A stretch of DNA of 64,000 bases from Pseudomonas sp. MYb118 (GCF_040947875.1 NZ_JBFRXN010000001.1:1178001-1242000); one strand, 5' to 3'; positions 26,663 through 36,153 are shown, counted from the stretch's first letter. Notes: generated from the sequence alone by a model not told the origin. Numbers and translations: made by a program.

Positions 26663-27763
26663 TCAGGGCAAGATATCGAAGTAACTACTCGCCAACCGCT
26701 CCCCATTCACCAGCACATGCACCGCATGCCGCCCGGCATAGTGCCGGCGGGTGGTCAGTTCCTTGATCGACTGGCTGCGGCTGACCGTCTCGCTGGCGCC
26801 GCCCGGCAGGGTCAGCGCCTTGAGCTTGAACACCTTCGCCGACGTCCCACCATTGGCTTTGACATAGTCGATGGCGTAGTCGATCACCAGGCGCTGGCTG
26901 CTCTCTACCGTGGACTTGACCGTGAACGACAGGGTGATCTTTTCGCCGAGCGCGATCACCGTCGGCGTGACGTTCACCCCGATGATCTCGACCTCGGCCT
27001 TGCCGCTGGCACCGATGATCGCCAGCGCGCGCTGGTTGCCTTGCTTGATCAGGCTGCGCAGTGCATGTCGGGCGATCCAGGCGGTGTGCTTGTTGTCCAG
27101 CGACCAGCCTTCGATCAGGTCCAGCACCCAGTCGGGGTGGTCCTTGGTGATGTCGTTGAGGTGGTTGGCCACCGACTTGCGCACGTAGAGGCTGTCATCG
27201 GCCTTGAGGTTGTCGAGGATCACCGCCGCCAGGCGCGGGTCGGCCTGGATGCGCTCCAGGCGAAACGACCACGGCAGGCGCGGGCGGCAACCTTCGCTGG
27301 CCAGGCGGCGTACGTGTTCGTTGGCGTCCAGTGACCAGTCGTGCATCACCGCCAGAGTGCGTTCGAAATCACTGCGCAGGAAGTGGCGAATGGCGAACTC
27401 GGCGGAGCCGAAGGTGGTGAAGTACTTCAGCGCCGCCATCGACGGCTCGAAGGCGTTGCTGCCATAAGTGGCGACGTAGTGGGGCAGCGAGACGCTGACG
27501 AAGGCGCTGTTCAGCCGTGGGGCGAGGGCGCGCAACACCTCCAGCGAGGCTTCGTAACTCAACGGCAGCGTGGCGTGCAGGCACTCGCTGACCCGGGCCA
27601 TGCGCTGCATGATCGACTGTTCGGCCAGGCCGTCGTTGGCCATGCGCAGGAAGGTGCGGGCGTCGAATTCGGGGTAGACCGCGCTCATCTCGGTGGCGAT
27701 GTGCTGGAGGCGCTCGGCGTTGAAGATTTCCTTGAGGGCTGGGGCGGGTTGGTCGGTTGCCAT
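26663..27763 (-). CDS. DNA alkylation repair (AlkD-like HEAT-repeat) protein
   Basis: A 366-residue all-helical protein. The middle (about 100-240) has HEAT-like repeats typical of AlkC/AlkD glycosylases: KYFTTFGSAEFAIRHFL, LASEGCRPRLPWSFRLERIQ and YVRKSVANHLNDITKDHP. The last 100 residues (VNVTPTVIALGEKITLSFTV...) form an Ig-like beta extension found in the longer AlkC-type members. Family members excise N3- and N7-alkylpurines. The ATG at 27763 is preceded by AAGGGA at a suitable distance; one two codons upstream is too close. No ada or alkB neighbour is present. Confidence 0.88.
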   Translation of the reverse strand: MATDQPAPALKEIFNAERLQHIATEMSAVYPEFDARTFLRMANDGLAEQSIMQRMARVSECLHATLPLSYEASLEVLRALAPRLNSAFVSVSLPHYVATYGSNAFEPSMAALKYFTTFGSAEFAIRHFLRSDFERTLAVMHDWSLDANEHVRRLASEGCRPRLPWSFRLERIQADPRLAAVILDNLKADDSLYVRKSVANHLNDITKDHPDWVLDLIEGWSLDNKHTAWIARHALRSLIKQGNQRALAIIGASGKAEVEIIGVNVTPTVIALGEKITLSFTVKSTVESSQRLVIDYAIDYVKANGGTSAKVFKLKALTLPGGASETVSRSQSIKELTTRRHYAGRHAVHVLVNGERLASSYFDILP

Positions 27764-27801
27764 CAGCATGTCCCTTTAATCAGTTAGACCGCGTTATCGT
27801 T

Positions 27802-27898
27802 CATCGCGAGCAAGCCCGCTCCCACAGTGGGTTTTGGGTGAGCACAAATGCTATGTCCACAAGAGATCCATTGTGGGAGCGAGCCTGCTCGCGATGGG
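27802..27898. repeat. Pair of REP sequences in tail-to-tail orientation
   Basis: ATCGCGAGCAAGCCCGCTCC at the left and GTGGGAGCGAGCCTGCTCGC at the right: the two REPs point the opposite way to a normal REPIN, with 44 unrelated bases between. They lie just upstream of the alkylation-repair gene and beyond the Kef stop codon. Confidence 0.9.
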
Positions 27899-27913
27899 GC
27901 CCTATAGCTCACA

Positions 27914-29722
27914 TCAATTCTTACTGGCCTGCTCCTCAAGCTGATCCGACTCAAACAGCTTGGCCAGATCAGCCCGAGCTTCCTGCGCCGTCTGCAACAC
28001 CTTCGCCGCATCGTCATACACCGCATGCTGCGCTTCCAGCACCTGCTCGTCGTGATGCTTGAAACGCTTGATTCGCGCATCCGCCTGGGCTTCGGTCAGG
28101 CCGAGACCGACCAGGGTGCGCCGGCTCATTTCCAGGCTCGAATAGAAGGTTTCCCGGATCGCCTCGGCGCCCAGGTCCACCAGGCGGTGCACGTGCTGGC
28201 GGTTACGGGCGCGGGCGATGATCTTGATGTGCGGGTACAGGCGGTGCACGACCTCGGCGGTCTTGATGTTGGCGTCCGGGTCATCGGTGGCGATGATGAA
28301 GTATTCCGCCTGCTCGACCTTGGCCGCGCTGAGGATTTCCGGACGCATCGGGTCGCCGTAGAACACCGGCACGCCGCCGAAGCTGCGCGACAGTTCGATG
28401 GTTTCCACCGAGGTGTCGAGGGCGACGAACTTGATGTTCTGCGCCCGCAGGATACGCGCAATGATCTGGCCCATGCGGCCCATGCCGGCGATCACCACCC
28501 GAGGCTCGTCGGTGTCGATTTCGCGGAATTTCTCCGGCACCGCCACCGGCTGCACCTTCGGGCTGACCAGCCGGGCGCAGACCAGCAGCAACAGCGGTGT
28601 CAGCGCCATGGACAGGGTGATCGTCAGCACCAGCAGGTCGTACAGGCGCGGCTCGAACAGGCCCTGATCGCGGCCGATCTTGAACACCACGAAGGCGAAT
28701 TCACCACCTGCCGCCAGCACGATGCCCAGGCGAATCGCGCTGACCTTGCCCAGGCCACCCGCGAGTCGGCCCACCACGAACAGCAGCGGCAGCTTGATTG
28801 CAATCAACAGCAGCGTCAGGCCCAGCACGGTGATCGGTGCACTGAGCAGCAGCCCGAGGTTGGCGCCCATGCCGACGCTGATGAAAAACAGGCCCAGCAG
28901 CAAACCCTTGAACGGCTCGATCTGCGCTTCCAGTTCGTGGCGATACTCGGAGTCCGCCAGCAGCAGGCCGGCGAGGAAGGCGCCCAGCGCCATCGACACG
29001 CCCACCAGGTCCATCAGCCATGCCGTACCGATCACCACCAGCAGGGCAGTGGCCGTGGACACTTCCGGCAAACCGGTGCGTGCGACCACGCGGAATACCG
29101 GACGCAACAGGTAGCGTCCGCCGATGACCACCACGGCGATGCTGCCCAGCACTTGCAGGGCGTGGTTCAAATCCTGGGAAGCGCTGGTGGTGTGATCGCC
29201 GCCGGCCAACATCGGCACCAGGGCGATCAGCGGGATGGCGGCGATGTCCTGGAACAGCAGGATCGCAAACGCCAGCCGGCCATGGGGGCTGGTCAGCTCC
29301 TTGCGCTCGGCCAGGCTTTGCAGGCCGAAGGCGGTGGACGACAACGCCAGGCCCAGACCCAGCACGATGGCGCTGTTGAGCGGTTGGCCGAACAGGAACA
29401 GCGCGACCACACCGATGACCGAACCGGTCAGCAACACCTGCGCCAGGCCCACGCCGAACACTGATTTGCGCATCACCCACAAACGCCGTGGCGACAATTC
29501 CAGGCCGATGATGAACAGCAGCAACACCACCCCGAGTTCGGAGATATGGCTCACGCTCTGCGGGTTGCCAATCAGCCCCAGCACCGACGGGCCGATGATC
29601 ACGCCGGCAAACAGATAGCCCAGCACCGCCCCCAGTTGCAGGCGCTTGGCCAGGGGAACGGTGAGCACCGCCGCGAACAGGAACACGACAGCGGCTTGCA
29701 ACAGGTTGCCTTCATGGGGCAT
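27914..29722 (-). CDS. Kef-type K+/H+ antiporter (CPA2 with TrkA-N domain)
   Basis: A 602-residue protein: about twelve membrane helices in residues 5-380 with the CPA2 core (LGYLFAGVIIGPSVLGLI; SSTAFGLQSLAER; SMALGAFLAGLLLADSEYRHELE), then a Rossmann RCK domain (RVVIAGMGRMGQIIARIL) and a C-terminal helical tail. This matches KefB/KefC glutathione-gated potassium efflux proteins used in electrophile stress. Kef systems normally have a KefF/KefG oxidoreductase partner; none is adjacent, so glutathione gating is assumed from the family only. The 5' end faces a LysR gene across a REP pair. Confidence 0.92.
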   Translation of the reverse strand: MPHEGNLLQAAVVFLFAAVLTVPLAKRLQLGAVLGYLFAGVIIGPSVLGLIGNPQSVSHISELGVVLLLFIIGLELSPRRLWVMRKSVFGVGLAQVLLTGSVIGVVALFLFGQPLNSAIVLGLGLALSSTAFGLQSLAERKELTSPHGRLAFAILLFQDIAAIPLIALVPMLAGGDHTTSASQDLNHALQVLGSIAVVVIGGRYLLRPVFRVVARTGLPEVSTATALLVVIGTAWLMDLVGVSMALGAFLAGLLLADSEYRHELEAQIEPFKGLLLGLFFISVGMGANLGLLLSAPITVLGLTLLLIAIKLPLLFVVGRLAGGLGKVSAIRLGIVLAAGGEFAFVVFKIGRDQGLFEPRLYDLLVLTITLSMALTPLLLLVCARLVSPKVQPVAVPEKFREIDTDEPRVVIAGMGRMGQIIARILRAQNIKFVALDTSVETIELSRSFGGVPVFYGDPMRPEILSAAKVEQAEYFIIATDDPDANIKTAEVVHRLYPHIKIIARARNRQHVHRLVDLGAEAIRETFYSSLEMSRRTLVGLGLTEAQADARIKRFKHHDEQVLEAQHAVYDDAAKVLQTAQEARADLAKLFESDQLEEQASKN

Positions 29723-29794
29723 CGGGAAAACTCCAGGACTCGGTGTGGCGGGGGGCGCAAGGATAAAGGTTGAGGCTGTGTGCGTCAGTAAAAG

Positions 29795-29873
29795 CTATCG
29801 CGAGCAGGCTCGCTCCCACAGAAGGCCTTCCAACGACACAAATCCCCTGTAGGAGCGGGCTTGCCCGCGATGG
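29795..29873. repeat. Pair of REP sequences in tail-to-tail orientation
   Basis: TATCGCGAGCAGGCTCGCTC is followed after about 25 bases by TGTAGGAGCGGGCTTGCCCG. The two differ in subtype (GAGCAGGCTC against GGGCTTGCCC). It lies upstream of both the Kef gene and the divergent LysR gene. Confidence 0.9.
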
Positions 29874-29897
29874 CGGCCTCTCTAACAACACAAATCC

Positions 29898-29926
29898 AGT
29901 TACATTTTGCATTAAAAAGTTACATT
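29898..29926 (+). promoter_or_regulatory. Direct repeat upstream of LysR gene
   Basis: AGTTACATT occurs twice, at 29898 and 29918, exactly 20 bases (about two helical turns) apart in an AT-rich stretch 45-73 bases before the LysR ATG. The spacing places both copies on one DNA face, as expected for a protein-binding site; which protein binds is not shown. Confidence 0.35.
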
Positions 29927-29970
29927 CATAGGATAAGCTGATCAATCTTTCCCACGCCCCGAGCCCGTGC

Positions 29971-30876
29971 ATGGCCATCAACTTCGACCTCAACGACCTG
30001 CAAGCCTTTCGTGCCGTGGTCGAGCAGGGCAGTTTCCGCAAGGCCGCCGACGCCGTACGCATCTCCCAACCGGCCCTGAGCCGGCGCATCGAGAAGCTCG
30101 AAGATGCCCTGGGCGTACGGCTGTTCGAGCGCACCACGCGCAAGGTCAGCCTGACCCAGGCCGGTCGCGGCTTCATGCCCAGTGTCGAGCGCTTGCTCGA
30201 CGACCTGGACGTGGCGCTGTTGGGCATCAGCGAAGTGGCCTCGACCCGGCTCGGTCATGTCACGGTGGCCTGCGTGCCGTCAGCGGCGTACTACTTCATG
30301 CCGCGGGTCGTGGCCCACTACCACCGCCAGTTTCCGCGCATCAAGGTCAAGGTCCTCGACTCCAGCGCCCACGACGTCTTGAGCGCGGTGGTCAACGGCG
30401 AAGCGGATTTCGGCCTGAGCTTCATGGGCACCCTGGAAGCCGAAGTCGATTTCGAGCCGCTGGTGCAGGAGGGGTATGTGGTGGCTTGTCGGCGCGATCA
30501 TCCGCTGGCCGGGCGCAGCAGCGTGACCTGGGACGAGTTCTACCAGCAGGACTACATTTCGCTGGATAAAACCTCGGGCAATCGTTTTCTGCTCGATCAA
30601 GCCTTGACCGGGATCGTGCCGCAGCGCCAGAGCATCTGCGAAACCCGGCATGTGACGACCATGATCGGCCTGGTGGAAGCGGGGCTGGGGGTGGCGGCGG
30701 TGCCGCTGATGGCGATGCCGGCGGCGGATCATCCGATCCTGACGCGGGTGCCGTTGACCGACCCGCAGGTGATGCGCAGCGTCGGTATCATCAAGCGCCG
30801 GGGTCGTACGCTGACCCCGGCGGCGTTGGAGCTGGAACGCCTGGTGGTGGAAATGAAGGTCGAAGTCAGCGACTGA
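29971..30876 (+). CDS. LysR-family regulator next to citrate-type transporter genes
   Basis: A 301-residue regulator with a canonical helix-turn-helix (LQAFRAVVEQGSFRKAADAVRISQPALSRRIEKLEDALG) and an effector domain (VTVACVPSAAYYFMPRVV; FGLSFMGTLE). Its 3' end overlaps by 11 bases the convergent solute-binding-protein gene. It is the only regulator beside the transporter pair and probably controls it, though the two do not share a divergent promoter. Confidence 0.92.
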   Translation: MAINFDLNDLQAFRAVVEQGSFRKAADAVRISQPALSRRIEKLEDALGVRLFERTTRKVSLTQAGRGFMPSVERLLDDLDVALLGISEVASTRLGHVTVACVPSAAYYFMPRVVAHYHRQFPRIKVKVLDSSAHDVLSAVVNGEADFGLSFMGTLEAEVDFEPLVQEGYVVACRRDHPLAGRSSVTWDEFYQQDYISLDKTSGNRFLLDQALTGIVPQRQSICETRHVTTMIGLVEAGLGVAAVPLMAMPAADHPILTRVPLTDPQVMRSVGIIKRRGRTLTPAALELERLVVEMKVEVSD

Positions 30877-31642
30877 CCGAATCCAGCCCGGTGGCTTTCA
30901 CGTCCGCTTGTGCGGCGGAAGACGCCAGGTAGTCGAGCAGCGCCTTGGCTTGCGCCGGGTGCTGGGCGCCGACCGGGATGCCGGCGGCAAACCGGGTGAC
31001 CGACTGCACCGATTCCGGAATCTTCGCCACGAAACTCACACCCGGCACCGGCAGCAATTCGCTGACCTGCTGGAAGCCCAGTTGATAGTCACCCGTGGCA
31101 ACCACCGAACCCACGGGGATCTTCGGGATCATCTTCGACTTGGGCTTGAGCTGATCCTCGATACCCAGGCGCTTGAACAGCTGGTCTTCGATGTACACGC
31201 CACTGGCACTGTCGGAGTAGGCCACCGATTTAGCGTCGAGCAGGGTCTTTTTCAGGCCATCCACCGAGCTGATGTCCGGCTTCGGCGCGCCTTCGCGCAC
31301 CACCAGGCCGATCCGCGAGTCAGCCAGTTCGACGCGCGATGCCGGGTCGACCTTGCCTTGCTTGATCAGCTCGTCGAGGGCGTAACCGACCATGATCACC
31401 ACATCGGCCTGTTCGCCACGGGCCAGGCGATTGGGGATCGCTTCCGGCGCCTTGCCCATCGACGGACCGAGAGCGGTGTCGAGGGTGTTGCCGGTGGACG
31501 CGGCGAATTTCGGCCCGAGGACTTTATAGGCAGCGGTGAAACCACCGGAGGTCATCACGCGGATTTCTTCGGCCTGGGCGAGGCTGCACAGGCCCAGGCT
31601 GGCGGCCAGTGTGAGGGCGGCGAGGTTGAACAGTTTTTTCAT
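30866..31642 (-). CDS. Periplasmic solute-binding protein, ModA-like fold
   Basis: A 258-residue exported protein: signal peptide MKKLFNLAALTLAASLGLCS ending ...LAQA, then a type II binding-protein fold (IRVMTSGGFTAAYKVLGPKF; QADVVIMVGYALDELIKQGK; VAYSDSASGVYIEDQLF). It resembles ModA-related proteins in the early strand motif, but the oxyanion-binding residues cannot be confirmed by eye. GGAGAAC lies before the chosen ATG. It is 24 bases downstream of an MFS symporter and no ABC permease or ATPase is present, so it may deliver ligand to that symporter or act as a sensor. Confidence 0.85.
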   Translation of the reverse strand: MKKLFNLAALTLAASLGLCSLAQAEEIRVMTSGGFTAAYKVLGPKFAASTGNTLDTALGPSMGKAPEAIPNRLARGEQADVVIMVGYALDELIKQGKVDPASRVELADSRIGLVVREGAPKPDISSVDGLKKTLLDAKSVAYSDSASGVYIEDQLFKRLGIEDQLKPKSKMIPKIPVGSVVATGDYQLGFQQVSELLPVPGVSFVAKIPESVQSVTRFAAGIPVGAQHPAQAKALLDYLASSAAQADVKATGLDSVSR

Positions 31643-31666
31643 TTTATTGTTCTCCAAGGGGCAGGC

Positions 31667-32959
31667 TCAGGACATCGCCGGTTGCAGGCGGCCGCTGGCG
31701 CGGCGGTAGAGGTACAGCGTCGCGCACAGCGCGCAGAGCGCACCAAAACTCATCCAGTAGCCAGGTGCCGCCTTGTCGCCGGTGTACTGGATCAGGAAGG
31801 TCGACACCGCCGGGGTGAAACCGCCGAACACCGCGGTGGCCAGGCTGTAGGCCAGGGAGAAACCGGCCACGCGCACTTCGGCCGGCATGATTTCGGTCAG
31901 CGCCGGGATCATTGCGCCGTTGTACAGGCCGTAGATGAACGACAGCCACAGCAGCACCAGCAGCATGTGGGCGAAGCTCGGGGCGTTGACCAGGTAGGTC
32001 AGCGCCGGGTACGTGGTGGCCAGGGCCAGCAGGGCCATGGCGATCAGCAGCGGACGGCGGCCGATGCGGTCAGACAGGGCGCCGCCAATCGGCAGCCAGC
32101 AGAAGTTCGACACACCCACCAGCAGGGTCACCAGCAAGGCATCGGAAGTGCTCAGGTGCAGCACGGTCTTGCCGAAGGTCGGTGCATACACGGTGATCAG
32201 GTAGAACGCGGTGGTGGTCAGTGCCACCATCAGCATGCCGGCGAGCACGATGGTCCAGTTCTGCGCCAGGGTGCGAAATACCTCGCGCATGCTTGGGCGG
32301 TGTTTACGCTGGGCGAACTCTTCGGTTTCCTGCAGGTTGCGGCGCAGCAGGAAAATGAACGGCACGATCATGCAGCCGACGAAAAACGGAATGCGCCAGC
32401 CCCAATCGGCAATCGCCGCCGGTGCCATCCACTGGTTCAGGCCGTAGCCCAGCGCTGCCGCGACGACAATCGCCACTTGCTGGCTGCCGGACTGCCAACT
32501 GGTGAAAAAGCCCTTTCTGCCAGGGGTGGCGATTTCCGCCAGGTACACCGACACGCCACCCAGCTCTGCACCGGCGGAGAAGCCTTGCAGCAGGCGGCCG
32601 ATCAGCACCAGGGCGGGGGCGAACAAGCCGATGGTTTCGTAACCGGGCACCAGCACAATCAGTATCGTGCCGCTGGCCATTATCGACAGGGTGACGATCA
32701 GGCCTTTGCGCCGGCCCACGTCATCAATGTAGGCACCCAGCACCACCGCGCCGAGCGGACGCATCAGGAAGCCGGCGCCGAACACCGCGAAAGTCATCAT
32801 CAGGGAGGCGAATTCGCTGCTGGCCGGGAAGAACACGGCAGCGATCTGCGTGGCATAAAAACCGAAAAGGAAGAAGTCGAACTGTTCGAGGAAGTTACCC
32901 GACGTCACTCGGAAAATGGCACCGGCGCGTGAACGCCCGGAAGGGATTGCTGCAGTCAT
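31667..32959 (-). CDS. MFS transporter, citrate/tricarballylate:H+ symporter type
   Basis: A 430-residue, 12-helix MHS-family symporter. [18 protein letters not shown] in helix 1 and [23 protein letters not shown] resemble the CitA/TcuC citrate and tricarballylate proton symporters more than sugar carriers. [22 protein letters not shown] is the helix 4 motif. AGGT lies before the chosen ATG; the longest frame adds 17 unlikely residues. It is first in a two-gene unit with the solute-binding protein. The citrate specificity is inferred from family resemblance only. Confidence 0.9.
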   Translation of the reverse strand: MTAAIPSGRSRAGAIFRVTSGNFLEQFDFFLFGFYATQIAAVFFPASSEFASLMMTFAVFGAGFLMRPLGAVVLGAYIDDVGRRKGLIVTLSIMASGTILIVLVPGYETIGLFAPALVLIGRLLQGFSAGAELGGVSVYLAEIATPGRKGFFTSWQSGSQQVAIVVAAALGYGLNQWMAPAAIADWGWRIPFFVGCMIVPFIFLLRRNLQETEEFAQRKHRPSMREVFRTLAQNWTIVLAGMLMVALTTTAFYLITVYAPTFGKTVLHLSTSDALLVTLLVGVSNFCWLPIGGALSDRIGRRPLLIAMALLALATTYPALTYLVNAPSFAHMLLVLLWLSFIYGLYNGAMIPALTEIMPAEVRVAGFSLAYSLATAVFGGFTPAVSTFLIQYTGDKAAPGYWMSFGALCALCATLYLYRRASGRLQPAMS

Positions 32960-33109
32960 TGACCTGTACTCCACCGCTGTTATGACGTGCACCAAAGGGA
33001 CGCGGCGCACGGTTCTTATTGGGGCGAATGGTGGAGCAGGGGGACCGATATGATAAGTGCATTGTTGGCATAGATTGATGCGTGAAGCGGATCAATACTC
33101 TCCTGCTTT

Positions 33110-33254
33110 TGTGGGAGCGGGCTTGCTCGCGAAGGTCGTTGACGATAACGCTGGCTGACTGATACCCCGCGGTGTCTGGACCTCCATCGCGAGCATGCTC
33201 GCTCCTACAGGGGACAGCGGTGCATTTTGTGGGAGCGAGCCTGCTCGCGATGGC
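33110..33254. repeat. REPIN plus single REP
   Basis: A complete REPIN (33110-33211; its right arm has GAGCATGCTCG in place of GAGCAAGCTCG) is followed after about 15 bases by a lone REP (TTGTGGGAGCGAGCCTGCTC). It fills the 325-base gap between the symporter promoter region and the GGDEF gene; I see no gene there. Confidence 0.93.
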
Positions 33255-33284
33255 GTAATCCCAGTCGCCAGAAAATCAAGGGCA

Positions 33285-34346
33285 TCAATGCCCAACCACC
33301 TGCCCACCCAACCGATACTGGTTGTTCCCACTGCGCTTGGCCTCATACATCGCCAGGTCGGCAATATGGATCAGGCGATCCATGCTCGGCGCATGATCGG
33401 GGAACATCGCCACACCCAGGCTGGTGCCGATATGGCGGTGGTCACTGCCGATGTTGATGGGCGGCGACAGCTCGACGAAGATCTTCTGGCAGATCACCCG
33501 GGCTTCATCCTGCAAATTGCCACCCTCCGGCAAGCCCTGGAGGATCACCACGAATTCGTCGCCACCGATGCGCGCGACGGTGTCGGTGGCCCGCAGAATA
33601 CGCTTGAGGCGGGTGGCCATGGTGACGAGCACACGGTCGCCAGCGGCGTGGCCGTAACGGTCGTTGATCGCCTTGAAACCGTTGAGGTCGATGAACACCA
33701 GCGCCACGCGAGTACCGCTGATGCGCGCCTGTTCCAATGCATCGGACAGCCGTTCTTCGAGCACCAGGCGATTGGGCAGCCCGGTCAGCGGGTCGAAATG
33801 GGCCAGGTGCTTGAGGTAGCTGGCGGAGGCTTTTTCCTCGGTGATGTCGCGCACCACGCCCATCATCTTGATGGTTTCATCGTGGGCGTTCTTCACCACA
33901 TTACCGGTTTCGCGCAGCCAGCGAATGGTGCCGTCCGGCCAGACGACCCGGTATTCCTCATCATGGTTTTCGCCGGTTTCCAGGCAGCGCAACTCGCCTG
34001 CGCGCACCCGCTCGCGATCCTCAGGGTGTACGCAACTGCAAAACAGCGCGTAGGAAGGCACGACTTCGCCAATTTTGAAACCGAACATGCCAAAGATCGC
34101 GTCGGACCAATACAGACGTTCGGTGTCGACATCCCAGTCCCAGGTGCCGATACGCGCAAAGTACTGGCTGCGTTTGTAGCGTTCGGCGTCGCCTTTCTCC
34201 AGGGCCGTTTGCCGCTCGGTCAAGCTGCCAATTCGCACCTGCTGTTCGGCCAATTGCCTGCGCAACGAGCGCTCACGCCAGACCATCGCGGCGATCAGAA
34301 CGACCACCGTTGCGCCAAGCACTGCGCTGATCCAGACGAAATTCAT
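33285..34346 (-). CDS. PAS-GGDEF diguanylate cyclase
   Basis: A 353-residue membrane protein: one N-terminal membrane span (VWISAVLGATVVVLIAAMVW), a short coiled segment, a PAS domain (FARIGTWDWDVDTERLYWSD ... EYRVVWPDGTIRWLRETG), and a C-terminal GGDEF domain with intact RIGGDEF, so it should make cyclic-di-GMP. RATD lies five residues before GGDEF and forms an inhibitory (I) site for product feedback. The start is uncertain: ATGs at 34346, 34373 and 34412 are all in frame, none with a strong ribosome site; the one just before the membrane span was taken. Confidence 0.9.
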   Translation of the reverse strand: MNFVWISAVLGATVVVLIAAMVWRERSLRRQLAEQQVRIGSLTERQTALEKGDAERYKRSQYFARIGTWDWDVDTERLYWSDAIFGMFGFKIGEVVPSYALFCSCVHPEDRERVRAGELRCLETGENHDEEYRVVWPDGTIRWLRETGNVVKNAHDETIKMMGVVRDITEEKASASYLKHLAHFDPLTGLPNRLVLEERLSDALEQARISGTRVALVFIDLNGFKAINDRYGHAAGDRVLVTMATRLKRILRATDTVARIGGDEFVVILQGLPEGGNLQDEARVICQKIFVELSPPINIGSDHRHIGTSLGVAMFPDHAPSMDRLIHIADLAMYEAKRSGNNQYRLGGQVVGH

Positions 34347-34575
34347 TGGGGTGCCATCATGGCTGGCCATCATTGCGAAATTGCGCCTATGGTAGACCAC
34401 ACACCGGCTCAAAGCAGCTAGAGCCAGTAAAGAAACTCCCGGTACTGTGCAGGATAGTTCCTCATTTATGGGATCGCGTTAAACACCACGCGGTTCCATG
34501 GATTGCCATGGACGACAAATTCTGCGAAAACCTGCGTCCGCGCCCGTAGCCGGGCGACAGTGAACGAGTGCAAAC

Positions 34576-34914
34576 ATGAACGACGAACTGCAAATCATCG
34601 ACATCGAGCCGGGCAGCGGCAAAGCCGCCGTCAAGGGCGCGCTGATCACCACCCAGTACCGCGGCTGGCTGGAAGATGGCACCGAATTCGATTCCTCCTA
34701 CAGCCGGGGCAAACCTTTCCAATGCGTGATCGGCACCGGACGGGTCATCAAAGGCTGGGACCAGGGCCTGATGGGCATGCAGGTTGGCGGCAAACGCAAA
34801 TTACGGGTGCCGGCGCACCTGGCCTACGGCGAGCGCACCATGGGCAAGATCACGCCCAATTCCAACCTGGTTTTCGAGATTGAATTGCTGGAAGTGCTGA
34901 CGCGGGACGATTGA
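34576..34914 (+). CDS. FKBP-type peptidyl-prolyl isomerase
   Basis: A 112-residue single-domain cytoplasmic FKBP: ITTQYRGWLEDGTEFDSSY, FQCVIGTGRVIKGWDQGLMGMQVGGKR and VPAHLAYGER contain the ring of aromatic and aspartate residues that form the active site. No signal peptide and no dimerisation domain, so it is the small housekeeping type rather than FkpA. Stop codon lies 3 bases from that of the convergent desulfhydrase-like gene. Confidence 0.94.
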   Translation: MNDELQIIDIEPGSGKAAVKGALITTQYRGWLEDGTEFDSSYSRGKPFQCVIGTGRVIKGWDQGLMGMQVGGKRKLRVPAHLAYGERTMGKITPNSNLVFEIELLEVLTRDD

Positions 34915-34917
34915 GGC

Positions 34918-35949
34918 TCAGGCCTGAAGCGTTTCCCGATAGGCATACAGCCCCGGTGTGCCGCCCGTCATGACGAACAGCACGTTGTCGCCGGGGCGGA
35001 AGCGCCCTTGGCGCAGGTCGGCCAGCAGGCCGGCGAAGGCTTTGCCGGAGTAGACCGGGTCGATCAGCAGGCCTTCGGCGCGGGCCATCAGGCGGACGGC
35101 GTCCTGCATGGCGTGGGTCGGCAGGCCGTAGCCCTGGCCCAATTGGCTGCCGTCGATGACGATATCTGCGTCCGTCAGTCTGGCCTGGCTGCCGAGCAAG
35201 GCCAGGGTGTCCAGTGTCAGGTTCAGGGTTCGGATCGCCGACAGGTGCCGGTCCGACAGCACCGAGTAGGACTTGACGATCGAAGTACCGCGTTCCAGCA
35301 GCTGGAAACCGGCAGCCAGGCCGGCGTGGGTGCCTGCGCTGCCGTTTGGCACGACGATCTGGTCGAAGGTAAGGCCCAGTTCGCTTTCCTGGCCTGCGAT
35401 CTCTGCGGCGCAGCGGGCATAGCCGAGGCTGCCCAGGGGCGTGGAACCGCCCATGGGGATCACCAAAACCCGGTGCCCTGAATCACGCAGGTGCGCAGCG
35501 CGTGCTTCGGCGTTGGCCAGCGCGTCGGTGCCTGCGGCGAGCACCTGCAGCTGAGCGCCGAACAATTGGTCGAGCAATACGTTGCCGTTGAGTTCGTAAT
35601 CGACATCGGCTTTGGGGACCGAGCGCGTCAGTATCAATTCACAGGCCATGCCCCGGCTGGCGCAGGCCGCAGCGGTCAGGCGCGCATGGTTGGACTGGAG
35701 GCCCCCGACCGTAATGACGGTATCGACCCCAGCCTGCTGTGCGGCGCCGAGATGGAACTCAAGTTTGCGCAATTTGTTGCCGCCACCGCCCAGCGACATG
35801 TGGTCGTCACGCTTGAGATACAGACCGATTTTCTGGGTATCCAGGCCTAAAAGCCGTTCCAGCCGTTCGGCCCGCTGGATGGGCGTCGGGCCTTGCAGCA
35901 GCTCGGTTCGGGCAAAGGCACTCAGGGCCTGGTCCAGTGGGGTGTACAT
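34918..35949 (-). CDS. dcyD: D-cysteine desulfhydrase / ACC deaminase family PLP enzyme
   Basis: A 343-residue fold-type II PLP enzyme. The PLP lysine lies in GGGGNKLRKLEFHLG (about residue 58), GGLQSNHARLTAA is the substrate loop, and VVPNGSAGTHAGLAAGF is the phosphate-binding loop; VMTGGTPGLYAY closes the protein. These match D-cysteine desulfhydrase, which degrades D-cysteine to pyruvate, ammonia and sulfide, better than ACC deaminase. GAGGCAACCTCT lies before the ATG. No transporter of the usual cystine ABC cluster is adjacent. Confidence 0.87.
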   Translation of the reverse strand: MYTPLDQALSAFARTELLQGPTPIQRAERLERLLGLDTQKIGLYLKRDDHMSLGGGGNKLRKLEFHLGAAQQAGVDTVITVGGLQSNHARLTAAACASRGMACELILTRSVPKADVDYELNGNVLLDQLFGAQLQVLAAGTDALANAEARAAHLRDSGHRVLVIPMGGSTPLGSLGYARCAAEIAGQESELGLTFDQIVVPNGSAGTHAGLAAGFQLLERGTSIVKSYSVLSDRHLSAIRTLNLTLDTLALLGSQARLTDADIVIDGSQLGQGYGLPTHAMQDAVRLMARAEGLLIDPVYSGKAFAGLLADLRQGRFRPGDNVLFVMTGGTPGLYAYRETLQA

Positions 35950-36120
35950 AGAGGTTGCCTCGCTGACGATTGTTGCAGCGACTCTAGGGACAAAGATCCG
36001 GGTGATAAACGTTGCTCAAGTTATTACAGCTTTGACTTGATGTAATGAATCAGGCTTTTGCGTTCGTTGCGGCCCGACCAAGGGTTTGCTTGATGGCTTG
36101 TGCGCGCGTGAGTGTCGGGA

Positions 36121-36140
36121 TACTGTATGTTTACACAGTA
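36121..36140 (+). promoter_or_regulatory. LexA (SOS) box
   Basis: TACTGTATGTTTACACAGTA fits the gamma-proteobacterial LexA operator (CTGT-N8-ACAG) perfectly, including outer TA bases, and is close to an exact palindrome. It ends 13 bases before the start codon of the radical-SAM gene. TTGTGC at 36098 lies 17 bases upstream of TACTGT, so the box may overlap the -10 element. It predicts damage-inducible expression of the two-gene operon. Confidence 0.88.
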
Positions 36141-36153
36141 AAAGGCCAGCCCC

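Noticed and set aside
28025..29464. 479-codon plus-strand ORF opposite the Kef antiporter
   Set aside because: Antisense shadow with Gln/His-rich low-complexity translation; the Kef frame has full domain support.
30908..32932. 674-codon plus-strand ORF opposite the solute-binding protein and MFS genes
   Set aside because: Antisense shadow: composition dominated by Gln, His, Arg and Gly, no motif, spans two real genes and their gap.
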